NCBI GenBank assembly: GCA_902705835.1
Contig: CACSIN010000029.1
Location: 126,477 to 190,476 of the forward strand
Source: BD1-7 clade bacterium
GTDB taxonomy: Bacteria > Pseudomonadota > Gammaproteobacteria > Pseudomonadales > DT-91
DNA: 64,000 nucleotides
Reading direction: 5' to 3'
Below are positions 42,839 to 51,878 of this stretch, piece by piece (the first letter of the stretch is position 1; the number at the start of each line of letters is the position of its first letter). A program made the translations under genes and the position numbers. Below the pieces are notes generated by a model. That model worked only from the letters and a program-made list of their open reading frames with translations, made no database searches and was not told the origin of the DNA.

Positions 42839-44989
42839 ATGTCTGAAACACCCGCCGCACAGGCCATATTACAGCAAACATTCGGCTACCCGGCGTTTCG
42901 GGGCGAGCAGGAATCTATCGTCAACGCCTTGATTGACGGCCAGGATTGCCTCGTATTAATGCCAACCGGCGGCGGCAAGTCCCTGTGTTATCAAATTCCA
43001 GCCTTAGCACGCACCGGCATAGCCGTGGTTGTATCGCCACTAATTGCATTGATGCAAGATCAAGTCGATGCTCTGCAGCAATTAGGTATTCCCGCTGCCT
43101 TCTTAAATTCCACCCTTGATTTCAACGCACAGCGCGCCATTGAGCAACAAATATGGCAAGGCCAGATCAAACTGCTTTACCTTGCCCCTGAACGTCTCAA
43201 AAACGAACAAACGTTAGCACTATTAAAACAATGCCATATCGCCCTATTCGCCATTGACGAGGCCCACTGTGTCTCGCAATGGGGCCATGATTTTCGTGCT
43301 GACTACCTCAGTTTGGGCATTCTGAAAGAGGCGTTCCCCAACGTCCCCCGCATTGCGCTAACAGCGACCGCCGACCAACGCACGCGCGACGAAATTGTCG
43401 AGCGCTTACATTTGCAACAGGCGAAGACCTATATCGCCAGCTTTGATCGCCCCAATATCCAGTACCGCATCACCACCAAGCAGAACACCAAACAGCAGCT
43501 ACTGCGCTTTATTAAAAATGAACACGATGGCGAAAGCGGCGTGATTTATTGTCTTTCGCGCAAAAAAGTTGAGGCAACAGCGGAGTGGTTATGCCAGCAA
43601 GGATTTGATGCCCTGCCTTACCACGCAGGGTTACCCGCAACATTGCGGGCGCATCACCAACAGCGGTTTCTGCGTGAAGACGGCATCATTATGGTGGCAA
43701 CCATTGCCTTCGGCATGGGTATTGATAAGCCCGACGTGCGCTTTGTTGCCCACTTAGATTTACCCAAGAGCCTGGAAGCCTATTATCAAGAAACCGGCCG
43801 TGCCGGACGCGACGGTAATCCATCAACCGCGTGGATGGTTTACGGCCTGCAAGATGTCATCAAACTGCAGCAGATGCTCGATCAAAGCGACGGCAACGAA
43901 CAGTTCAAACGTATTGAACGTCACAAGCTAGACGCCATGCTGGGTCTTTGCGAAATCAACAGTTGCCGACGTCATGCGTTACTCCATTATTTTGGTGAAG
44001 AATCGCCAGAAACCTGCGGAAATTGTGATGCGTGCTTACAACCAGCCCCAACCTGGGACGCCACAACAGCCGCGCAAAAAGCCCTTAGCTGTGCGTACCG
44101 AACAGGCCAGCGTTATGGCGTTGCGCACCTAATTGACGTACTACGCGGCGCCGACAACGATAAAATTCGTCAGGCGGGCCATCAGACGGTATCCACCTAC
44201 GGTATCGGTAAAGATCTAACAGCAAACGAATGGCGCTCAGTATTTCGTCAATTGGTTGCCCGCGGATTTTTGAATGTCGATATGGCTGGCTATGGAGGCA
44301 TACACTTAACGGCGAAAAGCCGACCGGTTTTACGCGGTGACGAAACCCTGCAATTACGTAAAGAAATCCAAGAGAAAACCGCTGGCCAACGCCGAACCAA
44401 GCCCCAAAACCAGTTACGCGAAGAAGATCACGCTCTCTGGGATGCGCTCCGAGGTTGCCGCAAACAACTGGCCGAAGAGCACAACGTGCCACCGTATGTT
44501 ATTTTCCACGACGCAACACTCATGGAAATGATCACCTACCTGCCCACCACAAAACAAGCGCTACTCAACATTAGCGGTGTCGGCCAAAGCAAGCTGGATC
44601 GTTTTGGCCAAGCGTTTCTGACGGTTTTAGAACAATTCGACGACGATCGCCGCAGCCTTGCCTATGATGCCCGCGATGCAGAAATGCACGAGGTATTCAG
44701 CCTGTTTAAAGCAGGAATGGACGTCTCACAGATTAGCCAACAACGCACAATGCCAGTTCATTTGGTTTACGCCCATCTTGCTGAAAAAATCCGAAGCGGC
44801 GACATTGACGTCAGTGAAGTGCTTGATATCACTGATGCTGAAAGACATGTTATCGAAGATAAACTTCTAGAATATGATGCCGACTCGCCAGGATTCAATT
44901 ACCAAGCCGTATTCCAAGCGCTCGATAATGAATACCCAACAGGTCTTATCCGCTGTGTTCATGCAGGAATGACAGCAGAAACCGAATAG
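42839..44989 (+). CDS. recQ: ATP-dependent DNA helicase RecQ
   Basis: A 716-residue superfamily 2 helicase. Motifs are Walker [13 protein letters not shown] box [14 protein letters not shown] (aromatic-rich loop included), SAT-like ALTATAD, and motif [13 protein letters not shown] RecQ zinc-binding region follows ([15 protein letters not shown]), then the winged-helix domain, the HRDC domain ([20 protein letters not shown]) and a further C-terminal helix-turn-helix (from about 620). The length fits the longer Pseudomonas-type RecQ rather than E. coli's. It unwinds DNA in recombination repair. Its stop abuts the convergent GAF gene. Confidence 0.96.
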   Translation: MSETPAAQAILQQTFGYPAFRGEQESIVNALIDGQDCLVLMPTGGGKSLCYQIPALARTGIAVVVSPLIALMQDQVDALQQLGIPAAFLNSTLDFNAQRAIEQQIWQGQIKLLYLAPERLKNEQTLALLKQCHIALFAIDEAHCVSQWGHDFRADYLSLGILKEAFPNVPRIALTATADQRTRDEIVERLHLQQAKTYIASFDRPNIQYRITTKQNTKQQLLRFIKNEHDGESGVIYCLSRKKVEATAEWLCQQGFDALPYHAGLPATLRAHHQQRFLREDGIIMVATIAFGMGIDKPDVRFVAHLDLPKSLEAYYQETGRAGRDGNPSTAWMVYGLQDVIKLQQMLDQSDGNEQFKRIERHKLDAMLGLCEINSCRRHALLHYFGEESPETCGNCDACLQPAPTWDATTAAQKALSCAYRTGQRYGVAHLIDVLRGADNDKIRQAGHQTVSTYGIGKDLTANEWRSVFRQLVARGFLNVDMAGYGGIHLTAKSRPVLRGDETLQLRKEIQEKTAGQRRTKPQNQLREEDHALWDALRGCRKQLAEEHNVPPYVIFHDATLMEMITYLPTTKQALLNISGVGQSKLDRFGQAFLTVLEQFDDDRRSLAYDARDAEMHEVFSLFKAGMDVSQISQQRTMPVHLVYAHLAEKIRSGDIDVSEVLDITDAERHVIEDKLLEYDADSPGFNYQAVFQALDNEYPTGLIRCVHAGMTAETE

Positions 44990-45460
44990 TCAATGTGGGC
45001 GACGCACTCGCTCCGTGCCGAACCCTGCCGATTCAAGCATATGTGCTAGTCGCTTTGCTTCCAGTTCGACATACGTAATATCGTCTATCGAAAACGCTGT
45101 TTTTCGCGGTTTCATGCAACTAAAGTTGACCGTTCCCCATACAGATCCGCCTAAGCATATCGGCGCACTGATATAAGCTTCGAGGGGCAACGACTGATAA
45201 AGAGGGTGATTGTGCAGGGTCGAATCGGAATCTATCGCATTAAGCGCTAGCGTTACACCTGTTTCAACCACTTCCCGGCAATAAGTTTTCTTGAGCGGAA
45301 AAGCCTCATCGGCGACAAAAACACCGGTTTTTGACGATACTGCGACGATTTCATATTGCTCGTCTTGAATGCGGGACACAATGCCCATCGACAGCCCAAG
45401 ACGCTGTCGTCCCTCATCAACGACCCTGTTACATGATTGCCTGAAACCGGGTGGGTACAT
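44990..45460 (-). CDS. GAF domain protein
   Basis: A 156-residue protein that is essentially one GAF domain: GLSMGIVSRIQDEQYEIVAV, YCREVVETGVTLALNAI, YISAPICLGGSVWGTVNFSC and a final helix. Such stand-alone domains bind small molecules or act as partners of signalling proteins. A conserved-looking cysteine (TYCREV) and the Asn-Phe-Ser strand are typical of the phytochrome-like GAF subgroup. AAGGAA lies before the ATG. Ligand and partner are unknown. Confidence 0.83.
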   Translation of the reverse strand: MYPPGFRQSCNRVVDEGRQRLGLSMGIVSRIQDEQYEIVAVSSKTGVFVADEAFPLKKTYCREVVETGVTLALNAIDSDSTLHNHPLYQSLPLEAYISAPICLGGSVWGTVNFSCMKPRKTAFSIDDITYVELEAKRLAHMLESAGFGTERVRRPH

Positions 45461-45907
45461 AGTGAATTCCTTTCTAATCTGACTAAATTAGATCATACGT
45501 TCGTCAAACAAACGACTGTCTGTCTTTTTCATCTGTATTACTGCATAAAAAATAGGAGCTTTACAGGCGGTTGCGGCAAACAAATATTAACAAATACTCA
45601 GCCTAAAAAAGCACCCTTCTGCGAATCAATTTTGGCGTTTCATCCGAGTGTTTTATTACATAGCTGTAAGTATTCTTTTGTACACCATGATAAGGCCTGT
45701 TACACATCAAATTTAGCCAAAATAGATCGTCCATTTGGATGATTTTGATAAGCGTTTTACGCTAGAATTCGGTCTCCCAGGGTCAATATCAACGCTGTTT
45801 GCGTCAAATCAGACTAATCAGTGATAATTGCCAGGGTGGCAACCGAGGTATGACAAACCCACCTTCGTCTTGTCCAACAGTACCCCAAACCATGCAATAG
45901 AATCGCT
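45461..45907. other. Intergenic region between the GAF gene and the ketosteroid dehydrogenase gene
   Basis: These 447 bases separate divergent genes and are AT-rich in the middle. A frame open on the plus strand (45437-45742) has no family features or ribosome binding site and is not accepted. A small inverted repeat AGCG-TTTTA-CGCT occurs near 45753-45765. The region presumably holds promoters for both neighbours, but no site could be fixed. Confidence 0.5.
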
Positions 45908-47620
45908 ATGTTGAAATCTTTGATTGATAAAATTCGCTACCGCGAGCCTTACCAAGAACAACACATGGTCATCGACCAGCCGGATAAATTCCGCTGGGAC
46001 ACAGTGACCGACCTCGCCATTGCTGGATTTGGCGGCGCAGGTGCTGCTTGTGCACTGGAAGCGGAATCCCAAGGATTGAGAACCATGGTGATCGACCGCT
46101 TTCAAGGCGGCGGCGCCACGACGATATCTGGCGGCATCTACTATGCTGGCGGCGGTACTCGAATACAGAAAGAAGCCGGCATCGAAGATAGCCCGGAAAA
46201 CATGTTTAATTATCTGAAACGTGAAGTTCAAGGTGCGGTCAGCGACGATACCTTAAAACAATTCTGCGATCAGAGTGTGGACAACTTTGATTGGATGGAA
46301 GCCAACGGTGTTCCGTTTGACGCCAGCTTTTGCCCCTTCAAAACCTCCTATCCGCCAGATCATTTCTTCTTTTACTACTCCGGTAACGAGTCTTTTGCGC
46401 CTTATAACAAAGACGCAACACCGGCCGCACGTGGTCACCGCGGTCATCGTAAGGGCATCTCCGGCGCGGCTATTTTTGAACCACTACGCGACTCTGTGTT
46501 GAAAAAAGACATCGACGTGCGCACACAAACCAAATTGGTGTCATTACTCACCAACACGGATGGCGATGTTATTGGGCTGAAAGCAATTGAAGTTAAAGAC
46601 AGCTTTTTCGGCAAAATTACCCATCGCGTTCTCAATAAATTATCGACACTGCTTCGCTACATGGCGCTGTACTGGCCGCCACTCTTTAATTTAATGGGCA
46701 TGCTCAGTGAAAAAGTGGAAATGGCCAGCGGCCGCAGCTTGTATGTTCGCGCCAATAAAGGCGTAGTATTGGCAACCGGTGGTTTTTACAGCAACCAAAA
46801 AATGGTCAAGGAGCACGCACCGAACTTTGTTGGCGGCAGCCCGCTTGGCACCCTAGCGGATGACGGTTCTGGTATTAAAATGGCAATCGACCTTGGCGCC
46901 CAATCCGAATTGATGGATAGCGTCTCTGCTTGGCGTTTCATTAACCCACCAACGTCGTTCGCCAAGGGCATTTTGGTCGGTCCATCCGGCAAACGCATCT
47001 GTAACGAACTGTTATATGGCGCGCAAGTTGGTGAGCGCATGATGCGCGATCATGACGGCAAGGCATGGGTCATCCTTGATGAGGCGACCTACAAACAAGC
47101 ACGCAAAGATCTCACCCTCAAGCGCGCACTTTGGTTTCATGTGTTACTCGGCGGAATGTATCTATGGTGTGGCAGCAAAAAAGCCAACTCAATTCGAGGC
47201 TTGGCCGTTAAGCTCGGCGTAGACCCAGAAGCCATGGCCGACTCGGTCAAAGCTTACAACACGGTTGCGCAAAGCGATGATGTTGACCCGATGGGTAAAC
47301 CCAAAGATTTCATGACCGCTATCGAGAATGGTCCGTTTTATGCGATTGATGCATCGTATGACTACTTCTATGTGCCTTGTCCGTCCCTGACATTGGGTGG
47401 CCTGAAAGTAAACGAAGCCTCGGGCGCTGTTGTGACAGAAAACGGCGATGACATCAAAGGGCTGTATGCTATCGGCCGCACCGCGGTGGGCATTCCTTCA
47501 AGAGGCTACGTCAGCGGACTATCCATTGCAGACTGCGTCTTTTCTGGTCGCAGGGCGGCTCGCCATGCAGCGGAAAACAGTAACACTGTGGTCGACTTTC
47601 AGCAGGCAACCGGCACCTAA
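45908..47620 (+). CDS. 3-ketosteroid dehydrogenase-like FAD flavoprotein (KstD/TesI type)
   Basis: A 570-residue flavoprotein of the fumarate reductase/KstD superfamily. It has an N-terminal FAD dinucleotide motif IAGFGGAGAACALEAESQG (about 38-56), GGATTISGGIYYAGGGT, the ADP-contact GVVLATGGF, and a C-terminal GLYAIGRTAVGIPSRGYVSG loop. Such enzymes introduce the delta-1 or delta-4 double bond in ring A of 3-ketosteroids. The ISGGIYYAGGGTRIQKEAG segment seems closer to the delta-4(5-alpha) type, but this cannot be settled by eye. Start choice is uncertain (ATG also at 45965). A strong terminator follows. Confidence 0.78.
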   Translation: MLKSLIDKIRYREPYQEQHMVIDQPDKFRWDTVTDLAIAGFGGAGAACALEAESQGLRTMVIDRFQGGGATTISGGIYYAGGGTRIQKEAGIEDSPENMFNYLKREVQGAVSDDTLKQFCDQSVDNFDWMEANGVPFDASFCPFKTSYPPDHFFFYYSGNESFAPYNKDATPAARGHRGHRKGISGAAIFEPLRDSVLKKDIDVRTQTKLVSLLTNTDGDVIGLKAIEVKDSFFGKITHRVLNKLSTLLRYMALYWPPLFNLMGMLSEKVEMASGRSLYVRANKGVVLATGGFYSNQKMVKEHAPNFVGGSPLGTLADDGSGIKMAIDLGAQSELMDSVSAWRFINPPTSFAKGILVGPSGKRICNELLYGAQVGERMMRDHDGKAWVILDEATYKQARKDLTLKRALWFHVLLGGMYLWCGSKKANSIRGLAVKLGVDPEAMADSVKAYNTVAQSDDVDPMGKPKDFMTAIENGPFYAIDASYDYFYVPCPSLTLGGLKVNEASGAVVTENGDDIKGLYAIGRTAVGIPSRGYVSGLSIADCVFSGRRAARHAAENSNTVVDFQQATGT

Positions 47621-47652
47621 TATCCAACAACCGAACACGACAAGTTAAATTT

Positions 47653-47684
47653 ACACGGGGTCTTATGACCCCGTGTTTGTTTGT
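47653..47684 (+). terminator. Terminator after the ketosteroid dehydrogenase-like gene
   Basis: ACACGGGGTC (47653-47662), loop TTAT, GACCCCGTGT (47667-47676) and then TTGTTTGT make a strong intrinsic terminator. Confidence 0.88.
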
Positions 47685-47804
47685 GCTGGCTTGACCGCCT
47701 TGTTATGATCCCTACAGGCAAATAATGCGTGATTAGAGTCACATAACGATAATGCTCAATGCCGCCACAATGACATTAGTAACAAAGACACAAGGTTGAA
47801 GGAT

Positions 47805-48926
47805 ATGCTCCGACAGTATCTGCCAGTGATTATACTGTTCGTATCATTCGGCATATTATCCGCCCAGGCACAATCACCCGCCCCCTCTGTCGCAGATCTA
47901 CAAACCCAGCTAAGTGCTATCGATGGTGAGATACAACAGCAAACAGCGCGGAATGAAACTTTCACTAAAGATTTAGCCACGTTAAAAAAGACGGCCCGCA
48001 ATCTGAAAACTGAGGTTTTGAATCAGCAAATTGCGCTGAAACAGTTGGATCGCCAAGCGAAAAAAATTCGAGTTTTATCAGCAAACCCCGACAGTGCAGA
48101 AACCCAAGAAAAACTCAATAAAGTTGCCTATCGACGCAAGGTTACTGAGCTGGAGCTAGCCAACAATGAACAATTACAGGCCCTAAAGCAGGCTGATATC
48201 CAATCCCTAAAAGACCGTATCGCCCTGCAAAACCGTGCTATTACAGACTTACAACGCAAGCAACGCCGTTTGCAGAGCCAACAGCAACAGTTACTCAGCC
48301 AACAGAAAAAACAAGCCGAAGAAAATCAACGACAAGCCAAAATTGCCCGCCAACGAGAAGTTGAGGCTGCCGCCGAAAGACAGCGCCAATTAGCCTTGAA
48401 GAAATCCAACTCTGAAAAGCTGCAACACCAACTGCAACAGCAACAACTCGATCAGCAAAATCGAGCCCGAGAGCAAGAAAAAAATCGCCTAGCAGCAAAA
48501 CGACAAGCTAAAGAGCGCGCAGCCGTGCAGCAACAAGAAATGACAGACCAAAGCTTCGTCGACAAACAACAACGTTTAATTGCCGAAAATGCACACCTAC
48601 CACAAGCTGAAGCAGCACTGAATATTGCCAAAGCCTGGGCTCAAGACCCATTGGATGACGCCCCCAAATACGGCCATCAATTAACACTCATGGTGAGCAA
48701 CCCATCAGGCAGCAAAGCCAACCCCATCGCCGAACTACAGCATCTAGGTAACAATCAGTACACAGGCCGCCTGAAGATCAAAAAGGGCCGCCAAGAGTTT
48801 ATCGTCGGCGACCATAAATACACCAAATTGGTTGCCAAACACTTCAACAATCTTGAATGTATCGTTGTGGTGGATGCCCGCGGAAACCGTCCAGAGTTCA
48901 AGCTCATGGTTGCACCGGATATTTGA
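47805..48926 (+). CDS. Exported glutamine-rich coiled-coil protein
   Basis: A 373-residue protein with a signal peptide (MLRQYLPVIILFVSFGILSA, cleavage near AQA). Residues about 30-260 form a long, Gln- and Lys/Arg-rich coiled coil (LQRKQRRLQSQQQQLLSQQK). The last 110 residues look globular (LTLMVSNPSGSKANPIAELQ; ECIVVVDARGNRPEFKLMV). The coiled part resembles EnvC- or TolA-like proteins, but no LytM or TolA domain is seen. It is probably periplasmic or surface-linked. AAGG lies about 10 bases before this ATG; a TTG at 47796 is possible. Confidence 0.68.
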   Translation: MLRQYLPVIILFVSFGILSAQAQSPAPSVADLQTQLSAIDGEIQQQTARNETFTKDLATLKKTARNLKTEVLNQQIALKQLDRQAKKIRVLSANPDSAETQEKLNKVAYRRKVTELELANNEQLQALKQADIQSLKDRIALQNRAITDLQRKQRRLQSQQQQLLSQQKKQAEENQRQAKIARQREVEAAAERQRQLALKKSNSEKLQHQLQQQQLDQQNRAREQEKNRLAAKRQAKERAAVQQQEMTDQSFVDKQQRLIAENAHLPQAEAALNIAKAWAQDPLDDAPKYGHQLTLMVSNPSGSKANPIAELQHLGNNQYTGRLKIKKGRQEFIVGDHKYTKLVAKHFNNLECIVVVDARGNRPEFKLMVAPDI

Positions 48927-48992
48927 TATCCCCCTGTCAGAGTTGATTTCTGATAGAATGAACGGGTTTATATCCAGAATGAAGTAAGCCCG

Positions 48993-49490
48993 ATGAGCGA
49001 CCAGAAAACCCGAGAATTTACCGAAAAAACCCTCACGCCACTGTTGATCAGCTCAATTGGCATCGCAAAGGCGGAGCTTACTGATGATGAGTTCAACAAA
49101 CTCGATATCCCTGCCCTTCAGCGCTATACCTTTCTGCTTGCTGAATGTGTTCCGGTTGAATACCTGATTGATAAAAATTTTGTGCGTCACGGCATTCACG
49201 GACTGATTAGTGGCTGGCCGGTGGAACAGACTGTCATGCATGTGTTCTTACTGTACATCTACCGTCTTAGCGAACGCAGCTCCAAGCACCCGCTAGAAAA
49301 AGGTGTGATTCGCCAACAAATTCTCGGTGTTTTACCGATTTTTGAATCTGCTACCGAAAAAGGCTTGATCGCACTCGACGCTTACGACCGCAATGCTGAT
49401 GCCCTCGCACATGTTGCGGACGATACGCCAGAAGTACCGGCAATTTTTAACGCCCTCGCAGTAGAGTACAGTAAACACGAACCGCAATAA
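48993..49490 (+). CDS. Conserved-looking cytoplasmic protein of unknown function
   Basis: A 165-residue protein, mostly helical by composition, without a signal peptide or membrane helix. Segments such as FLLAECVPVEYLIDKNFVRH and YIYRLSERSSKHPLEKGVI suggest a compact fold, but no family is recognised. A TerB-like gene follows 11 bases later on the same strand, so the two probably form an operon. The ATG has a weak AAG-type site upstream. Confidence 0.6.
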   Translation: MSDQKTREFTEKTLTPLLISSIGIAKAELTDDEFNKLDIPALQRYTFLLAECVPVEYLIDKNFVRHGIHGLISGWPVEQTVMHVFLLYIYRLSERSSKHPLEKGVIRQQILGVLPIFESATEKGLIALDAYDRNADALAHVADDTPEVPAIFNALAVEYSKHEPQ

Positions 49491-49501
49491 CGAGATCCCC
49501 G

Positions 49502-49951
49502 ATGATTAAAGCCATTCAGCAGTTTTTTGAGCAAAGCCTGACATCCACAAGCCCCCACTCAGAAGACGAATTGAATCTGGCAACGGCGGCATTGCTCGTT
49601 GAAGTGATGGTGGCAGATGATCACGGCGGCGAGCTTGAGCGGGCGCAACTGATCAAACTGTTGGAAAATGAATTCGATGTCGCTGCCGGTCATGTCGAAG
49701 AATTACTGGCTCATGCTGAAGCATCCGTGAAAGAATCGAACGATCTGTATCAGTTCACCCGCCAAATCAACGACAACTTCCAATACCCGGAAAAAACCCA
49801 TCTGATCGAAGCACTATGGCGCATTGCTTATGCCGATGGCCGATTAGATAAATACGAAGAGTATACGATTCGTAAAATCAGTGAACTGCTGTATGTCCAC
49901 CACAATGATTTTATCAAAGCTAAAATAACGGCTCGGTCATCAAACGCTTAG
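49502..49951 (+). CDS. TerB-family (tellurite resistance/co-chaperone-like) protein
   Basis: A 149-residue all-helical protein with the TerB pattern: LNLATAALLVEVMVADDHGG with the acidic loop, ERAQLIKLLENEF, and the second repeat ALWRIAYADGRLDKYEEYTI. The acidic residues in the two loops are typical metal-binding candidates. Single-domain TerB-like proteins are widespread and not necessarily linked to tellurite; the role is unknown. It likely shares a transcript with the gene at 48993. Confidence 0.82.
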   Translation: MIKAIQQFFEQSLTSTSPHSEDELNLATAALLVEVMVADDHGGELERAQLIKLLENEFDVAAGHVEELLAHAEASVKESNDLYQFTRQINDNFQYPEKTHLIEALWRIAYADGRLDKYEEYTIRKISELLYVHHNDFIKAKITARSSNA

Positions 49952-50016
49952 TCAGCAGGGCCGATAAATCACACAGACCCCGCTATCAAATCTGTTGTAG
50001 CCAATACTACCAACCG

Positions 50017-50517
50017 CTATGCCCAGCTTTCTTGCGGAACATCTGTAATTCGCTTCACGTGCCAGCTTTCGGCATGCAAGCTGTGCTTTTTACTGCTGCC
50101 AGTGCAATGCAAGGCCATATTATCCACCCAGCCCTCATAAGGCAGGCGAATCCGCGCAGACAACAAGGCAGACAATCCCCCTTGGGTGTCCTCCTCATCA
50201 ACTAACACGGCATGCTCACCGTTGGCATCGGTATAACGCATCACTAAGCCGATGGGTTTTCCCGGCGCGAATGAACAACGCACCCAAAGGCTGACATCAA
50301 GGTCGAGGAATTGCTGTGTTTTATTGGGTGTCTCTTTTTTATCGGATTTACGGCCGGATAAGCTAAAACCTTTGTCCGAATGTTTCTTCTGCGTTTTGGT
50401 TGATTGTGCTTTTGCCAGGCGCCACAACGCATCGGCATAATAGCGCTGAGGTACGTCGACCAGACAATAGCCACACAACAGCCCAATCGGTAGCTTTTCC
50501 ATAAGCTTCGCATTCAT
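50017..50517 (-). CDS. Protein of unknown function
   Basis: A 166-residue protein without signal peptide or clear membrane span. The N-terminal part (MEKLPIGLLCGYCLVDVPQR) is hydrophobic, the middle is lysine-rich (KTQKKHSDKGFSLSGRKSDK), and the C-terminal part looks beta-rich (LDVSLWVRCSFAPGKPIGLV). No family is recognised. The ribosome binding site is weak, and its ATG overlaps the TGA of a short upstream frame that resembles the end of a VOC protein. Confidence 0.5.
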   Translation of the reverse strand: MNAKLMEKLPIGLLCGYCLVDVPQRYYADALWRLAKAQSTKTQKKHSDKGFSLSGRKSDKKETPNKTQQFLDLDVSLWVRCSFAPGKPIGLVMRYTDANGEHAVLVDEEDTQGGLSALLSARIRLPYEGWVDNMALHCTGSSKKHSLHAESWHVKRITDVPQESWA

Positions 50518-50703
50518 GCTTCACACCCTGTGGTTATTTTTTGAGACCGATGTACATCGCACCCATCGGGGTCATAAATATAGGCGTATTGGCAACGACC
50601 TCAACCACCATATGGCGATAGGATTAGTCTTTTTGGCAATAATAATTCTGTCATCTTATGATGAAAATGTAGCGCATTAGCCGCCAGCCGGTCGATATTG
50701 GCA

Positions 50704-50731
50704 TTGAAACCGATAAAACCCCGAGTATACT
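50704..50731 (+). promoter_or_regulatory. Predicted sigma-70 promoter of the lpxL-type gene
   Basis: TTGAAA (50704-50709), a 16-base spacer and TATACT (50726-50731) are close to the -35 and -10 consensus. The expected transcript would start near 50738, giving a leader of about 28 bases to the ATG at 50766. Confidence 0.6.
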
Positions 50732-50765
50732 TTCAGCTTTTTACGTTGCACCAAAACTGCCTACA

Positions 50766-51698
50766 ATGAAAATAAATCCGCTCTATCATCCGAAGTACTT
50801 TCCGACTTGGATTGCCTTGTTTTTAATGCGTTGCCTGGTCAGCCTGCCGCTACCAATTTGGCAAAAGATCGGGGTGGGTATCGGCTTGGTGCTGAATAAA
50901 TTCGCTAAAAGTCGCCGCGGCGTTGCTGAGGTCAACGTCGATCTTGCGTTCCCGGATCTGAGTCCGCAAGACAAAGACGCCATGGTCAAAAAGATCGTCA
51001 TCAACACTACATTGGGCATTCTTGAGGCCTTTTACAGTTGGTGGGCCAGTGATAAAGACGTCGAGCGTCGAAGCACAGTCAAAAACCTGGATATCCTCGA
51101 AGACGCACTCAAAGATGACCGCGGCGTTTTGTTAGTCGGCGCTCACTTTAGTACGTTAGATCTATCAGGCCGGGTAATGGGCGTTCGCAAGAAAGTCGAC
51201 ATTACCTATCGTGCACAAGACAAAAATCCGGTGTTCAATCATGTGATGAATACCTGTCGCCAACAACACTTCAAACACCTGATAGAAAAACGCGAAATGC
51301 GAAAAATGGTGCGAAACCTGAAAAAGGGTGAAGTGGTTTGGTATGCACCGGATCAAGACTTTGGCCGTAAGGGGTCTGTTTTTGCCCCTTTTTTTGGTGT
51401 TGATACCGCCACCATCACAACCATCGGCAAGCTGGTCAAGGTCACAGGGGCTAAAGTCTTGTTCTTTAGCCACTTTCGCTACGGTACCGGCAAAGATACC
51501 CATTACGTCGGCACCGTATTGGATCCGTTTAACGACGGCTTCAATGATGATGACGTAAACAATGCAACGCTATTGAATAAAGCACTGGAAGATGTGCTGC
51601 GCCAAGAAGACCCGACCCAATATTTTTGGGTACACAAACGTTTTAAAACACGCCCGGATCCATCCGAGCCGAGCCCTTACAAAAAAAAGGCAAACTAA
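50766..51698 (+). CDS. Lipid A biosynthesis acyltransferase (LpxL/HtrB family)
   Basis: A 310-residue inner-membrane-associated acyltransferase. It starts HPKYFPTWIALFLMRCLVSL, typical of HtrB, and has the catalytic H-x4-D motif as HFSTLD (about residues 126-131) after GVLLVG. KGEVVWYAPDQDFG and the C-terminal QYFWVHKRFKTRP are further family signatures. It adds a secondary acyl chain to lipid A from acyl-ACP. The substrate position (LpxL or LpxM type) cannot be fixed. A good sigma-70 promoter precedes it. Confidence 0.92.
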   Translation: MKINPLYHPKYFPTWIALFLMRCLVSLPLPIWQKIGVGIGLVLNKFAKSRRGVAEVNVDLAFPDLSPQDKDAMVKKIVINTTLGILEAFYSWWASDKDVERRSTVKNLDILEDALKDDRGVLLVGAHFSTLDLSGRVMGVRKKVDITYRAQDKNPVFNHVMNTCRQQHFKHLIEKREMRKMVRNLKKGEVVWYAPDQDFGRKGSVFAPFFGVDTATITTIGKLVKVTGAKVLFFSHFRYGTGKDTHYVGTVLDPFNDGFNDDDVNNATLLNKALEDVLRQEDPTQYFWVHKRFKTRPDPSEPSPYKKKAN

Positions 51699-51878
51699 CT
51701 TCATCGCGCTATCATGGGGTGCGAATAAGCGCCGGGGTACAGCACCCTCGTCACGAACCCGACAGAGATAAGCCCTGATATTTCTGCATTGCCACCGATG
51801 TTAGACAATCGGGGGAAATGCGGCCCTCTACAAACAACACGTACCAAGCCAGATTTACCAAGAGTAAATACGTTCGGA

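Noticed and set aside
42839-44989. RecQ longer than the E. coli protein by about 100 residues, suggesting a fusion
   Set aside because: The C-terminal helix-turn-helix extension is normal for the longer RecQ type seen in Pseudomonas and relatives.
45437-45742. Plus-strand frame of 101 codons between the GAF gene and the ketosteroid dehydrogenase gene
   Set aside because: No ribosome binding site, no family features, and it begins inside the 5' end of the opposite-strand GAF gene.
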